Of a stretch of DNA of 64,000 nt, positions 54,803-63,292 are shown piece after piece. The DNA comes from Pseudomonas sp. SL4(2022) (GTDB taxonomy: Bacteria > Pseudomonadota > Gammaproteobacteria > Pseudomonadales > Pseudomonadaceae): NCBI RefSeq assembly GCF_026625725.1, contig NZ_CP113060.1, positions 2,424,001-2,488,000 on the forward strand, written 5' to 3'. The position numbers and the translations under genes are program-made. The notes beneath the pieces are model-generated. The model made no database searches, had not been told where the DNA came from, and was given only the letters and a program-made list of their open reading frames with translations. Position 1 is the first letter of the stretch, and every line of letters begins with the position of its first letter.

Positions 54803-55810
54803 ATGGGCATTGATCTCTCGCTGATCTGGGCCGTGATTATCGCCTTCGGGGTGATGATGTATGTGGTCATGGACGGCTTCGACCTGGGCATCGGCATCCT
54901 CTTTCCCTTCGTCAAAAACGAAGGTGAGCGCGATGTGATGATGAACACCGTGGCACCGGTTTGGGACGGCAACGAAACCTGGCTGGTGCTCGGTGGCGCG
55001 GCGTTGTTTGGCGCTTTTCCGCTGGCCTACGCGGTGGTGCTCAGCGCGCTTTACCTGCCGCTGATCTTTATGCTGCTGGGGCTGATCTTTCGCGGTGTGG
55101 CCTTCGAATTTCGCTTCAAGGCCAAGGCCGCCAAGCGGCACCTTTGGGACAAGGCGTTTATCGGTGGCTCGCTGACTGCAACCTTCTTTCAGGGCGTGGC
55201 GCTTGGGGCCTATATCGATGGCTTCAAGGTGGTCGATCGGGTGTATGTCGGTGGCGCACTGGACTGGCTGACGCCGTTCTCGCTGTTCTGCGGCCTGGCG
55301 CTGATTGCCGCTTACGCCTTGCTCGGCTGCACCTGGCTGATCATGAAGACCGAAGGCCGTCTGCAACAGCAGATGCACGACCTGGCACGGCCGCTGGTGT
55401 TCGTCCTGCTCGGCGTCACCGGCATCGTCAGCCTGTGGACGCCGCTGGCCCATGCTGACATCGCCGAGCGCTGGTTCAGCCTGCCGAATATCTTCTGGTT
55501 TATGCCGGTGCCGCTGCTGGTGCTGCTGTGCACCTGGGCGCTGCTGCGCGCGGTGGCGCGCAACGCCAACTACTCACCGTTCCTGCTGACGCTGACGCTG
55601 ATCTTCCTCGGCTACAGCGGCCTCGGTATCAGCCTGTGGCCGAATATCATCCCGCCGTCGATCAGCATTTGGGACGCCGCCGCGCCGCCGCAAAGCCAGG
55701 GCTTTATCCTGGTCGGTGCGCTGTTCATCATCCCCTTTATCCTGATGTACACCGCCTGGAGTTATTACGTGTTCCGCGGCAAGGTGACTGAAGAAGATGG
55801 CTACCACTGA
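54803..55810 (+). CDS. cioB: Cyanide-insensitive quinol oxidase subunit II
   Basis: The 335-residue protein starts MGIDLSLIWAVIIAFGVMMY, has eight or nine hydrophobic helices and the conserved VMDGFDLGIGILFPF and APVWDGNETWLVLGG segments of CydB/CioB. It is the structural partner of CioA. GAGG 8 bases upstream of the ATG overlaps the cioA end, so translation is coupled. A 199-base structured repeat follows 11 bases after the stop and separates it from the small DUF2474 gene. Confidence 0.96.
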   Translation: MGIDLSLIWAVIIAFGVMMYVVMDGFDLGIGILFPFVKNEGERDVMMNTVAPVWDGNETWLVLGGAALFGAFPLAYAVVLSALYLPLIFMLLGLIFRGVAFEFRFKAKAAKRHLWDKAFIGGSLTATFFQGVALGAYIDGFKVVDRVYVGGALDWLTPFSLFCGLALIAAYALLGCTWLIMKTEGRLQQQMHDLARPLVFVLLGVTGIVSLWTPLAHADIAERWFSLPNIFWFMPVPLLVLLCTWALLRAVARNANYSPFLLTLTLIFLGYSGLGISLWPNIIPPSISIWDAAAPPQSQGFILVGALFIIPFILMYTAWSYYVFRGKVTEEDGYH

Positions 55811-55821
55811 GGTTTGGCTCC

Positions 55822-56020
55822 GGTCTGCTGCGTGTCGGCCCTGCGGCGTTAAAAGCGGGCTCGGCAAGCCGCTTGCGGCTAACGCGCTTTAGCGCGGCCC
55901 GAAGGGCGACTGAAACCAGTAATGCTCATGTACAAAAGTACGCTCGCTGTCCTCGCCTGCTTTGACCCGCCGGAGGTTGTTACTAACGTAGCGCCTTGCA
56001 GGACTCTAGCTCGCGAGACC
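55822..56020 (+). repeat. Structured 3'-UTR repeat, copy C (after cioB)
   Basis: It starts GGTCTGCTGCGTGTCGG and ends CTCGCGAGACC, with the 5-base inverse ends GGTCT/AGACC. The stem AAAGC/GCTTT (55852-55856 with 55959-55963) replaces AAAAC/GTTTT of the other copies. It contains the optional module with CGCGC/GCGCG (55883-55896) and an apical stem TGTAC/GTACG (55929-55942). It is the longest copy and lies in the sense orientation of cioB, between cioB and the DUF2474 gene. Confidence 0.9.
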
Positions 56021-56044
56021 TCAGATCAGTTATGAGGGCGCAAG

Positions 56045-56188
56045 ATGAATGATGTCGATGAGAAAAAGCCGCTGTGGCAACGCCTCGGCTGGCTGGTGCT
56101 GATCTGGGCTGGTAGCGTGCTGGCCTTGGGCGCGGTGTCCTATCTGCTGCGGCTGTTTATGCAGGCCGCGGGGATGGGCACGCCGTAA
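56045..56188 (+). CDS. Small DUF2474 protein, probable third CIO subunit
   Basis: This 47-residue protein, MNDVDEKKPLWQRLGWLVLI followed by a single membrane helix (WAGSVLALGAVSYLLRLFM), matches the DUF2474 family, whose genes follow cioAB in many proteobacteria. It has the size and single-helix layout of CydX, which stabilises bd oxidases. GAGGG precedes the ATG by 8 bases. It is shorter than many gene-calling cutoffs and easy to miss. The intervening 199-base repeat may lower its expression relative to cioAB. Confidence 0.88.
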   Translation: MNDVDEKKPLWQRLGWLVLIWAGSVLALGAVSYLLRLFMQAAGMGTP

Positions 56189-56286
56189 GCGCGATATTGG
56201 TGATCGCTATAGGAGGCGCTTTAGCGGCGAGCGTTTACTGACGGCTTGTCGCGGCTGAAGCCCCTCCGCCGGGCTTTGCAGCGCGT

Positions 56287-57411
56287 TTATTTGATCGCTT
56301 TGAGCACCACAAACTTCGGCGTGGCCGCCACCTGTTCGACACCGCGGAACAGCCGTTTCAGCTTGGCGTGGTAACCCAGGTGGCGGTTGCCGACGATCCA
56401 CAGTTCGCCGCCGGTCACCAGCGCGGCGCGGGCCTGTTGGAACATGCGCCAGGCGAGAAAGTCGCCGACCACTTGCTGCTGATGGAACGGCGGGTTGCAC
56501 AGCACCAGATCCAACGAATCCTCCGCCTGCTCGGCTAAACCATCGCCCGCGCGAATCTCTACCGGACGCTCACCCAGCGTCGCACGCCAGTTTTCTTCGG
56601 CTGATTGCACGGCCATATATGACTCATCCACCAGCGTCAGCTCGGCCTGCGGACTGCCCAGTGCATAGGCAATGCCGAGCACACCGTTGCCGCAACCGAG
56701 GTCGGCCACGCGCATGCGGCTGAGGTGCTTGGGCAAGTGCGGGAGAAAGGCGCGGGTGCCGATATCCAGGTCTTCACGGCAGAACACGTTGGCGTGGTTA
56801 AGCAGCTCGATAGCCGGCTTTTCCAGGCGATAACGCGTCGGGTAGGGCGATACGGGTGCAGGTTTGGCCTTTGGTGTGGCAAACAGCAGGCGGGCTTTTT
56901 TCACTGCCAGCGAGGCCTGCACCGGGCCGATATATTGCTCCAGCAGATCACCGGCGGCGCGCGGCAGGTGCTTGATCATGGCCGCCGCAATCACCTGTGC
57001 GCCTGGAGCCAACTGGCCGTGCAGCCGAATCAGTTGCTCCTCCAGCAGCGCCAGGGTTTTCGGTACGCGAATCAGCACCCCATCAAACGGTCCCTGCGCG
57101 ACGGTACTGGCTGGGACAAACCTCACGGCATCCGCCTGCTGCTGGTTGCGCAGCAGGTTGACCTGCAACCCCAGGTGGCCGAGGTGCGAGTCGCCGCTGC
57201 TGGTCACCTGCGCCTGGCTCGCCAGGCTGATGGCCAGTGCGCCGAAGCTGTCATTCAGCACCAATACCCGGGCGCTGCTCGTCAGCCCTTGTTCATGCAA
57301 ATGGTTGAGCAGGTACTCATCCGCAGCATCGAACGCCTGCAGCGGCTCGTTGGGCTGGTCGGGTTGGCGAAGCAGGTCGAGCTGGGCGAAGGGGGTGCTG
57401 AGCAGGGGCAT
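56287..57411 (-). CDS. rlmG: 23S rRNA (guanine-1835 N2)-methyltransferase
   Basis: RlmG methylates G1835 of 23S rRNA. The 374-residue protein has two related methyltransferase-like domains; only the C-terminal one carries SAM motif VADLGCGNGVLGIAYAL and the catalytic LVLCNPPFHQQ. The ending VEQVAATPKFVVLKAIK is that of the family. Its RBS region, CGAGTAATCCATG, is identical to that of trmA. It is convergent to the DUF2474 gene with a 98-base gap. Confidence 0.95.
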   Translation of the reverse strand: MPLLSTPFAQLDLLRQPDQPNEPLQAFDAADEYLLNHLHEQGLTSSARVLVLNDSFGALAISLASQAQVTSSGDSHLGHLGLQVNLLRNQQQADAVRFVPASTVAQGPFDGVLIRVPKTLALLEEQLIRLHGQLAPGAQVIAAAMIKHLPRAAGDLLEQYIGPVQASLAVKKARLLFATPKAKPAPVSPYPTRYRLEKPAIELLNHANVFCREDLDIGTRAFLPHLPKHLSRMRVADLGCGNGVLGIAYALGSPQAELTLVDESYMAVQSAEENWRATLGERPVEIRAGDGLAEQAEDSLDLVLCNPPFHQQQVVGDFLAWRMFQQARAALVTGGELWIVGNRHLGYHAKLKRLFRGVEQVAATPKFVVLKAIK

Positions 57412-57803
57412 GGATTACTCGGGTAGCAGGTCGCAAGGGCGCGATAAAAAGTGCAGTTGGTCGCTATTGTCGGTGCAAGTCGCAGAAAAGTCTCGGAACT
57501 GAGAGCTGGTTCAGTAAATCAAGGTTGTGTTGCGCGCGGCTATGCCGAAAAATGCCGGCCCCTTGCGGATCTGCTCAGTCTTGTCTGATACCCATCAGTC
57601 AGCAAGCATGAGTCAGCAAGGTCGGCATTCAAATAATAACCAGGCCCCGAGCATTACGCCCGGCTGCGATCTGGTAGCGCCTGATGATCAGGACTGCGCC
57701 GCTGCTCTGCCGCGTCCGCCGAATCATCCATAGCCCACACCCCCACTCAATGAGGCCTGCTTATGCAGGCTTCACGGCGTTCTATTTGCAAAAAGGTATG
57801 TTC
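57412..57803. other. Promoter region between rlmG and dctP-like gene
   Basis: These 392 bases hold no gene I can support. They contain a small hairpin GCCTGC-TTAT-GCAGGC at 57755-57770 in the leader of the dctP-like gene. The words CCGACCTTGCTGACTC and CAGTCAGCAAGCATGAGTCA near 57595-57625 show a repeated GTCAGCAAG. Promoters for both directions must lie here but no strong -10/-35 pair stands out. Confidence 0.4.
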
Positions 57804-58799
57804 ATGTTCAAGTCCCTGTTGTCTTTAACCTTCACTGCGTTGCTGGTCGCGGTAAGTCCGGCCCAGGCGGAAGGCAAGGCTCCCATCGTGATCAAGTTCT
57901 CCCATGTCGTGGCCGAGGACACCCCCAAGGGCAAGGGTGCGCTGCTGTTCAAAAAGCTGGTGGAAGAGCGTCTGGCCGGCCAGGTAGCGGTTGAGGTCTA
58001 CCCGAACTCGACGCTGTTCGGTGATGGCGAGGAGATCAACGCATTGCGCGATGGCAAGGTGCAGATGCTGGCACCGTCGCTGTCCAAGTTCGAGGCCTAC
58101 ACCAAACAGCTGCAGGTGTTTGACCTGCCGTTCCTGTTCGATGACCTGGAGGCGGTCAAGCGCTTCCAGAAGCGCGACAAGAGCCGCGAGCTGCTGCACG
58201 CCATGTCCAACCAGGGCATCTATGGTCTGGCTTACTGGAACAACGGCATGAAGCAGCTGACCTCCAGTCGCGAGCTGCGCAAGCCCGAGGATGCCAAGGA
58301 TCTGGCCTTTCGTATCCAGCCCTCGTCGGTGCTGCAGGCACAGTTTGGCCAGCTCGGCGCCAAAACCGTGAAGATGCCGTTTGCCGAGGCGTTCAAGGCG
58401 CTGCAGGCTGGCACCATCCAGGGCACCGAAGGGCCTTGGTCGAACATCGCCAGCCAGAAGGTCGACACTGTGCAGCCGTTTATCAGCGAGCTTAACCATG
58501 GCGCCCTGAGCTACATGCTGATCAGTAGCAAGGCGTTCTGGACCAGCATTCCCTACAAGACCCGCACCGAGCTGGAAGCGATCATCGATGAGGTGTCCTT
58601 TACGGTGAATAAGGAGGCCGAAGCGCTGAACAACAATGATCGCGAGCGCATCATCGCCGCCGGCCATGCCAAAGTGGTCACCTTGACGGACGATGAACGT
58701 GCCGCCTGGCGCGCTGCATTGAGCCCGCTGTGGAAGACCTACGAAACGGAAATCGGCGCCGATGTGCTGCGTGCCGCTCAGGCCGTCAACCGCCGCTAA
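57804..58799 (+). CDS. TRAP transporter solute-binding protein, DctP family
   Basis: The 331-residue periplasmic protein has a signal peptide (MFKSLLSLTFTALLVAVSPAQA) and the DctP fold features IKFSHVVAEDTPKGKGALLF, LPFLFDDLEAVKRF, the ligand-binding arginine in DLAFRIQPSS and GAKTVKMPFAEAFKALQAG. It probably binds a C4-dicarboxylate or related acid. The ATG at 57804 has AAAAGG 7 bases upstream; the ATG two codons earlier is too close to that site. No DctQ or DctM gene is adjacent, so the membrane partners are encoded elsewhere. Confidence 0.9.
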   Translation: MFKSLLSLTFTALLVAVSPAQAEGKAPIVIKFSHVVAEDTPKGKGALLFKKLVEERLAGQVAVEVYPNSTLFGDGEEINALRDGKVQMLAPSLSKFEAYTKQLQVFDLPFLFDDLEAVKRFQKRDKSRELLHAMSNQGIYGLAYWNNGMKQLTSSRELRKPEDAKDLAFRIQPSSVLQAQFGQLGAKTVKMPFAEAFKALQAGTIQGTEGPWSNIASQKVDTVQPFISELNHGALSYMLISSKAFWTSIPYKTRTELEAIIDEVSFTVNKEAEALNNNDRERIIAAGHAKVVTLTDDERAAWRAALSPLWKTYETEIGADVLRAAQAVNRR

Positions 58800-58801
58800 G
58801 C

Positions 58802-58836
58802 GCGGGCTCAGGGCAACGCCAAGAGCCCGCAGGTTT
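58802..58836 (+). terminator. Terminator-like hairpin after the dctP-like gene
   Basis: Perfect 8-base arms GCGGGCTC and GAGCCCGC with a 13-base loop begin 2 bases after the stop and are followed by AGGTTTT, a short T run. Confidence 0.6.
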
Positions 58837-58905
58837 TACCGGTGTTTGTTCGGCGAGCGTTGCGCCACACTGGGCCTGTGCACCCTGCATAGGTCCGGTA
58901 CTCGC

Positions 58906-59679
58906 ATGACCAGTGATGACAAGTACACCCAGCAAACCCTTACCTCTATTCAGGTCTGGTCGCCCAGCCTGTTCAGCCTGCGCTGTACACGTGATGCGGG
59001 CTTTCGCTTCCGTGCGGGGCAGTTTGCCCGGCTCGGCGTCGCCAAGGCCGATGGCTCGGTGGTCTGGCGCGCCTATTCGATGGCCTCGGCGCCTCATGAT
59101 GAGTTTCTTGAGTTCTTCTCCATCGTCGTGCCAGGCGGCGAGTTCACCTCCGAGCTGAGTCGGCTGCAGGTTGGCGACAGCCTGCTGCTGGAAAAACAGG
59201 CGCTGGGCTTTCTCACCCTCGACCGCTTTGCCGATGGTCGTGACCTCTGGCTGCTGGCCAGCGGCACGGGGCTCGCGCCGTTTCTATCGATTCTGCAGGG
59301 CTTGGAGGTGTGGCAGCACTTCCAGCGCGTGGTGCTGGTGTACAGCGCGCGCACGGCCAGCGAGCTGGCCTATCAGCCGCTGATTCACGGGCTGATGCAG
59401 CAGGAACATCTGCAGGAATACGCTGATCGTTTCACCTATCTGCCGCTGGTCACCCGTGAGCAGGTGCCTGATTGCCTGCATGGGCGCATCACCACTCTAC
59501 TGGCGAGTGGCGAGCTGGAGCGGGCGGCAGGGCTTAGCCTGGAACCTGAGCATTCGCGCCTGATGATCTGCGGCAACCCACAGATGATTGATGATACCCG
59601 CGCGCTGCTGAAGCAGCGCGACTTGCAGCTCAGTCTGAGTCGTCGGCCGGGGCAGGTGGCGGTGGAGAACTACTGGTAG
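58906..59679 (+). CDS. Ferredoxin/flavodoxin-NADP+ reductase (Fpr-like)
   Basis: The 258-residue protein starts MTSDDKYTQQTLTSIQVWSP. It shows the FAD motif RAYSMASAP, the phosphate loop FFSIVVPGGEFTSEL, the NADP motif LLASGTGLAPFLSIL and the C-terminal aromatic VENYW that stacks on FAD. This is the short bacterial Fpr subclass that links NADPH with ferredoxin or flavodoxin. From memory P. aeruginosa has an Fpr-like gene between dctP-like and mscL genes as well. The upstream open frame before 58906 is not conserved. Confidence 0.92.
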   Translation: MTSDDKYTQQTLTSIQVWSPSLFSLRCTRDAGFRFRAGQFARLGVAKADGSVVWRAYSMASAPHDEFLEFFSIVVPGGEFTSELSRLQVGDSLLLEKQALGFLTLDRFADGRDLWLLASGTGLAPFLSILQGLEVWQHFQRVVLVYSARTASELAYQPLIHGLMQQEHLQEYADRFTYLPLVTREQVPDCLHGRITTLLASGELERAAGLSLEPEHSRLMICGNPQMIDDTRALLKQRDLQLSLSRRPGQVAVENYW

Positions 59680-60001
59680 GTGAGTGAGCAACATCAGTGC
59701 TGACGCCGGGGTATGTAAAAATTTGGTAACGCTTTAGCGCTTAGGCTTTTCTGCCTCAGCCTCTAATATCGCTCCCTTCTTGTGGCTTTTTCCGGACTAT
59801 ATGGACAGTGAGAGATGTAAGCCGCCCTCGCCAATCGCGTCGAGTGCGGCCCTGCAATTAAGCGGCGCAGCCCTGCGCATGCTCCCTCGGCAGCACCCCG
59901 CTGCACGACCTTTTTCTCAGACGATGAACCTGTCGCGCGGCCCGTGCCTGCGTGTTGCCTTCGCCTGTGCCCGTTCAACTGACCCAAGAGCCATACACTA
60001 A
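59680..60001. other. Leader region before the TerC-like gene
   Basis: No gene is supported in these 322 bases. It is AT-richer than the surroundings near 59715-59790 (GTAAAAATTTGGTAACG, TATATGG) and then C-rich with small hairpin potential. Since TerC genes in other bacteria often carry a manganese riboswitch, I looked for its conserved core and did not find it. Confidence 0.4.
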
Positions 60002-61555
60002 ATGGAATGGATCGCTGATCCCACGGCCTGGTTGGGCCTATTCACCCTCATCGTCCTGGAAATCGTCCTGGGTATCGACAACCTGGTGTTTATCGCCATC
60101 CTCGCCGACAAGCTGCCGCCCGAGCAGCGTGACCGTGCGCGCCTGATCGGCTTGAGCCTGGCGCTGCTGATGCGCCTGGGCCTGCTGGCCAGCATTGCCT
60201 GGCTGGTAACCTTGACTGAGCCGCTGATTGAGGTGTTTGGCAAGAGTTTCAGCGGGCGTGACCTGATCATGCTGTTCGGTGGTGTGTTCCTGTTGTTCAA
60301 GGCCACCATGGAGCTGCACGAGCGCCTTGAGGGGCACACACACAAAGCGCCCGGCAGTCGCACCTATGCGCGTTTTTGGCCGGTGGTGGCGCAGATCATC
60401 GTGTTGGATGCCGTGTTCTCTCTGGATGCGGTGATCACCGCGGTGGGCATGGTGGACGAACTGCAGGTGATGATGATCGCCGTGGTGATTTCCATGGGCT
60501 TGATGATGGTGGCGAGCAAGCCGCTGACGGCCTTCGTCAACGCCCGGCCGACGGTGATCATGCTGTGTCTGGGTTTCCTGATGATGATCGGTTTCAGCCT
60601 GACGGCCGAAGGCCTGGGCTTCCACATACCCAAGGGCTATCTGTACGCCGCGATTGGTTTCTCGATTCTGATCGAGGTGTTCAACCAGCTTGCTCGTTTG
60701 CGCCGTAAGCGCAGCCTGCAGGGTGAGCGTGGTCTGCGTGAGCGCACGGCGCATGCGGTGATGCGTATGCTCGGCGGCAAGGTGCAAGCCGATGAAGTGG
60801 GTGAAGACATTGCCGACATGCTGGAAGGCGGCGATGGTGAAACCGTACTGTTCGACCGCCGCGAGCGGGTCATGATCAGTGGGGTGCTGAGCCTGGCCGA
60901 GCAGTCGATCAAGAAGGTCATGACCGACCGCATGCAGGTCGACCGGATTAACCTTGATGACCCGCTGGCGGTTATTCACCAGGCTCTGCTGGAATCACCG
61001 CACTCGCGCCTGCTGGTGTCGCGTGGCGATGCCGTGGATGAGCCGCTGGGCTATATCCACAAGAAGGAGTTGTTCAAGGAATTGCTCAAGGGCGAGCAGC
61101 CGGACATCGAAAGCCTGGTGCGTGCCCCGGTCAATCTGCCGGACAGTGCCTCGGTACTCAGTGCTCTGGAGCAGATGCGTCAGGCCTCGACCCACGTGGC
61201 GTTCGTGGTCAACGAGTTTGGCGGCTTCGAAGGCCTGCTGACCCTGACCGACATCCTTGAGGCCATTGCCGGTGAGCTGCCGGATGCCAGTGAAGTGGAT
61301 GGGCCGGATATCGAGAACCTCGACGGCGCTTACCGCGTCAGCGGCGCGCTTAACCTTGCGGTGCTGCGTGAGCGTTTGGGTTTCAAGGCCAGGCCGACCG
61401 ATGACTATCAGACCATCGCTGGGCTGGCGATGAGCCTGCTCGACCGATTGCCGATCATTGGCGATCAGGTCGAGTACGCTGACTGGCGTCTGACGGTTAC
61501 CGAGGTCAAGGAGCGCCGGGTGGCCAAGCTGCTGCTCACGCCTCTGGCTGATTAA
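60002..61555 (+). CDS. TerC-type membrane protein fused to CBS and CorC domains
   Basis: The 517-residue protein has an N-terminal TerC membrane domain with about seven helices ([40 protein letters not shown], including the conserved acidic residues), two CBS repeats (about 300-420; [20 protein letters not shown] and [20 protein letters not shown]) and a C-terminal CorC/HlyC domain ([18 protein letters not shown]). TerC proteins export manganese or other metals; the CBS/CorC parts suggest regulation by nucleotides or Mg. The ribosome site is weak. It is monocistronic with a terminator. Confidence 0.92.
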   Translation: MEWIADPTAWLGLFTLIVLEIVLGIDNLVFIAILADKLPPEQRDRARLIGLSLALLMRLGLLASIAWLVTLTEPLIEVFGKSFSGRDLIMLFGGVFLLFKATMELHERLEGHTHKAPGSRTYARFWPVVAQIIVLDAVFSLDAVITAVGMVDELQVMMIAVVISMGLMMVASKPLTAFVNARPTVIMLCLGFLMMIGFSLTAEGLGFHIPKGYLYAAIGFSILIEVFNQLARLRRKRSLQGERGLRERTAHAVMRMLGGKVQADEVGEDIADMLEGGDGETVLFDRRERVMISGVLSLAEQSIKKVMTDRMQVDRINLDDPLAVIHQALLESPHSRLLVSRGDAVDEPLGYIHKKELFKELLKGEQPDIESLVRAPVNLPDSASVLSALEQMRQASTHVAFVVNEFGGFEGLLTLTDILEAIAGELPDASEVDGPDIENLDGAYRVSGALNLAVLRERLGFKARPTDDYQTIAGLAMSLLDRLPIIGDQVEYADWRLTVTEVKERRVAKLLLTPLAD

Positions 61556-61567
61556 ACGCGGCGCAAT

Positions 61568-61593
61568 AAAAGGCACCTTCGGGTGCCTTTTTC
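61568..61593. terminator. Bidirectional terminator between the TerC-like gene and mscL
   Basis: AAAAGGCACC, tetraloop TTCG and GGTGCCTTTTT form a perfect stem with A and T tracts on both sides, 12 bases after one stop and 13 from the other. Confidence 0.95.
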
Positions 61594-61605
61594 AATTCGT
61601 CAGCG

Positions 61606-62019
61606 TTAGTCCTTGGTGTGCTGCGCCTTGAGCAGGTCGCGGATCTCGCTCAGCAGTTCCTGATCCTTGGTCGGTGGGGCCGGCGCTGCGGGTGCCGCTT
61701 CTTCTTCGCGCTTGAGTTTGTTGAGCACCTTGATGCCCATAAAGATGGCGAAGGCGACGATCAGGAAGTCGAGCACAGTCTGGATAAATTTGCCGTAGGC
61801 CAACACCACAGCAGGCAGATCGCCTTCGGCAGCCTTCAGGGTGATGGCCAGGTCAGTGAAATCCACGCCGCCAATCAGCACGCCCAGCGGTGGCATCACC
61901 ACGTCACCGACAAAGGACGAGACGATTTTGCCAAACGCGGCGCCAATGATGATGCCCACAGCCATGTCGACCACATTGCCTTTGACCGCAAAGGCTTTGA
62001 ATTCACTGATGATACTCAT
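61606..62019 (-). CDS. mscL: Large-conductance mechanosensitive channel
   Basis: MscL opens when the membrane is stretched and releases solutes on osmotic downshock. The 137 residues start [20 protein letters not shown], have two membrane helices ([40 protein letters not shown]) and a charged C-terminal helix ([16 protein letters not shown]). GGGAATGC precedes the ATG. It is transcribed toward the TerC-like gene with a shared terminator. Confidence 0.97.
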   Translation of the reverse strand: MSIISEFKAFAVKGNVVDMAVGIIIGAAFGKIVSSFVGDVVMPPLGVLIGGVDFTDLAITLKAAEGDLPAVVLAYGKFIQTVLDFLIVAFAIFMGIKVLNKLKREEEAAPAAPAPPTKDQELLSEIRDLLKAQHTKD

Positions 62020-62086
62020 GCTGCATTCCCAGTTGGATAAGGTTGGCTCGAGTGTAATCCAGGGTTGATTACTTGCCAGCTACTTA

Positions 62087-62833
62087 TCAGCTCGGCAGGT
62101 GAAAGGCTGGCAGTGTTTCAAATGCCGGTTTAGCCAGCAGGTAGCCCTGGAACAGTTCCACGCCCATGTCGCGCAATGCGTGCAATTCGCCCAGGCTTTC
62201 GATGCCCTCGGCAATCACCCGGATATTCAGTTTTCGGCACATCTGCAGGGCGGCTTCGACCAGAATCTGCCGTACGCTGTCCTGCTCGATATTGCGGATC
62301 AGCTGCATGTCCAGCTTGATCAGATCAGGCTGGAAGTCGGCCAGCAGATTGAGGCCGGCATAACCGGCGCCGAAGTCATCAATCGCCGTCATAAAGCCCT
62401 GTTTACGGTACGCGCGCAGGATGCCGGTGAGGTGGTCGATATCCAGCACCTGCTCCTGTTCGGTGACCTCGAAGATGATCCGCTGCAGTGGGAAATTGAA
62501 GCGTTTGGCCGCCTCCAGCGTAGCGCGGATGCAGGTCTCGGCCTTGTACACCGCGTTGGGCATAAAGTTGATCGAGACCATGGCCGGTACCTGTAGCCTG
62601 GCCGCCCATTCCAGCGCAGTAATCCGGCAGGCCTGGTCGAAGACGTAGAGATTGTCCTTGTTGAGTTTGCTCAGCAGGCTGCCCGCTGACTCACCCGCTT
62701 TGCCGCGGACCAGTGCTTCGTGGGCAAATATGGTGCCGGTGCCCAGGTTGATAATGGGCTGAAAGGCCATGCTGATGGGAAAGCCTAATGCCTGCCCCTC
62801 ACGGCAAGCCGTACAACCTGGTTGGTAATCCAT
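62087..62833 (-). CDS. Solo EAL-domain cyclic di-GMP phosphodiesterase
   Basis: The 248-residue protein starts MDYQPGCTACREGQALGFPI, with two cysteines in CTAC, and is one EAL domain with no GGDEF or transmembrane part. Catalytic elements are intact: EALVRG, SINFMPN, FEVTEQEQ, DDFGAGYAGLN, IKLDMQLIR, AEGIESL and FQGYLLAKP. It should break down cyclic di-GMP to pGpG. The N-terminal CxxC of unknown role could sense metal or redox. It lies upstream of mscL on the same strand with a 67-base gap. Confidence 0.92.
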   Translation of the reverse strand: MDYQPGCTACREGQALGFPISMAFQPIINLGTGTIFAHEALVRGKAGESAGSLLSKLNKDNLYVFDQACRITALEWAARLQVPAMVSINFMPNAVYKAETCIRATLEAAKRFNFPLQRIIFEVTEQEQVLDIDHLTGILRAYRKQGFMTAIDDFGAGYAGLNLLADFQPDLIKLDMQLIRNIEQDSVRQILVEAALQMCRKLNIRVIAEGIESLGELHALRDMGVELFQGYLLAKPAFETLPAFHLPS

Positions 62834-62965
62834 GGCCCTGTCTCTGCTGCAAGCACTCGCGGTCAAGATAGCAGACGTTGCCCCTGTGCTCTGATTTCCG
62901 CGGGCTGCGGCAGAGCCGACTCGGGTGGGCTAGTCTCAAGCGAGAACCGCCATGAGGATGTCACT

Positions 62966-63208
62966 ATGCCGTTGGAACATCACCCGCTCAGCCGCGAGTT
63001 TCCCGAATACCAGGCGCAGCTGCGTAGCCTATTGGCCAGCGATGGGCATTTTGCCCGGCTGGCTGAGGAGTATGACGAACTCGATAAGCGTATCTATGAA
63101 GTGGAGAGTGGGCGCATTGCGATGGATGAGTTCATCTTGCTGGGCCTGAAAATGCAGCGAGTAACCCTCAAGGATGAATTGGCCGGCTACCTGCACAACG
63201 CTTCATAA
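62966..63208 (+). CDS. DUF465 (YdcH) family protein
   Basis: The 80-residue helical protein, MPLEHHPLSREFPEYQAQLR, has the family pattern HHPLxxEFPE, FARLAEEYDELDKRIYEVE and LKMQRVTLKDEL. Its function is unknown. GAGG lies 8 bases before the ATG at 62966. A paralogue follows 84 bases downstream; the two proteins are alike over about 70 residues and probably arose by tandem duplication. Confidence 0.9.
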   Translation: MPLEHHPLSREFPEYQAQLRSLLASDGHFARLAEEYDELDKRIYEVESGRIAMDEFILLGLKMQRVTLKDELAGYLHNAS

Positions 63209-63292
63209 CGTTGCCAGGTTGATCAGGGTCAAGTGCTGCTCCCGGTTCGGCGGATAGTCTGCAGGCAGTGACTACCCCCAAGGAGTGCCAGC

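Noticed and set aside
57774..57790. Sigma-54 promoter before the dctP-like gene (GG-N10-GC spacing, ending TTTGCA)
   Set aside because: The spacing fits, but transcription would start at the ATG and the ribosome site would be upstream of the transcript.
59680..60001. Manganese riboswitch (yybP-ykoY) ahead of the TerC-like gene
   Set aside because: TerC genes often have one, but I could not find its conserved GGGGAGUAG-like loop or the partner loop in this leader.
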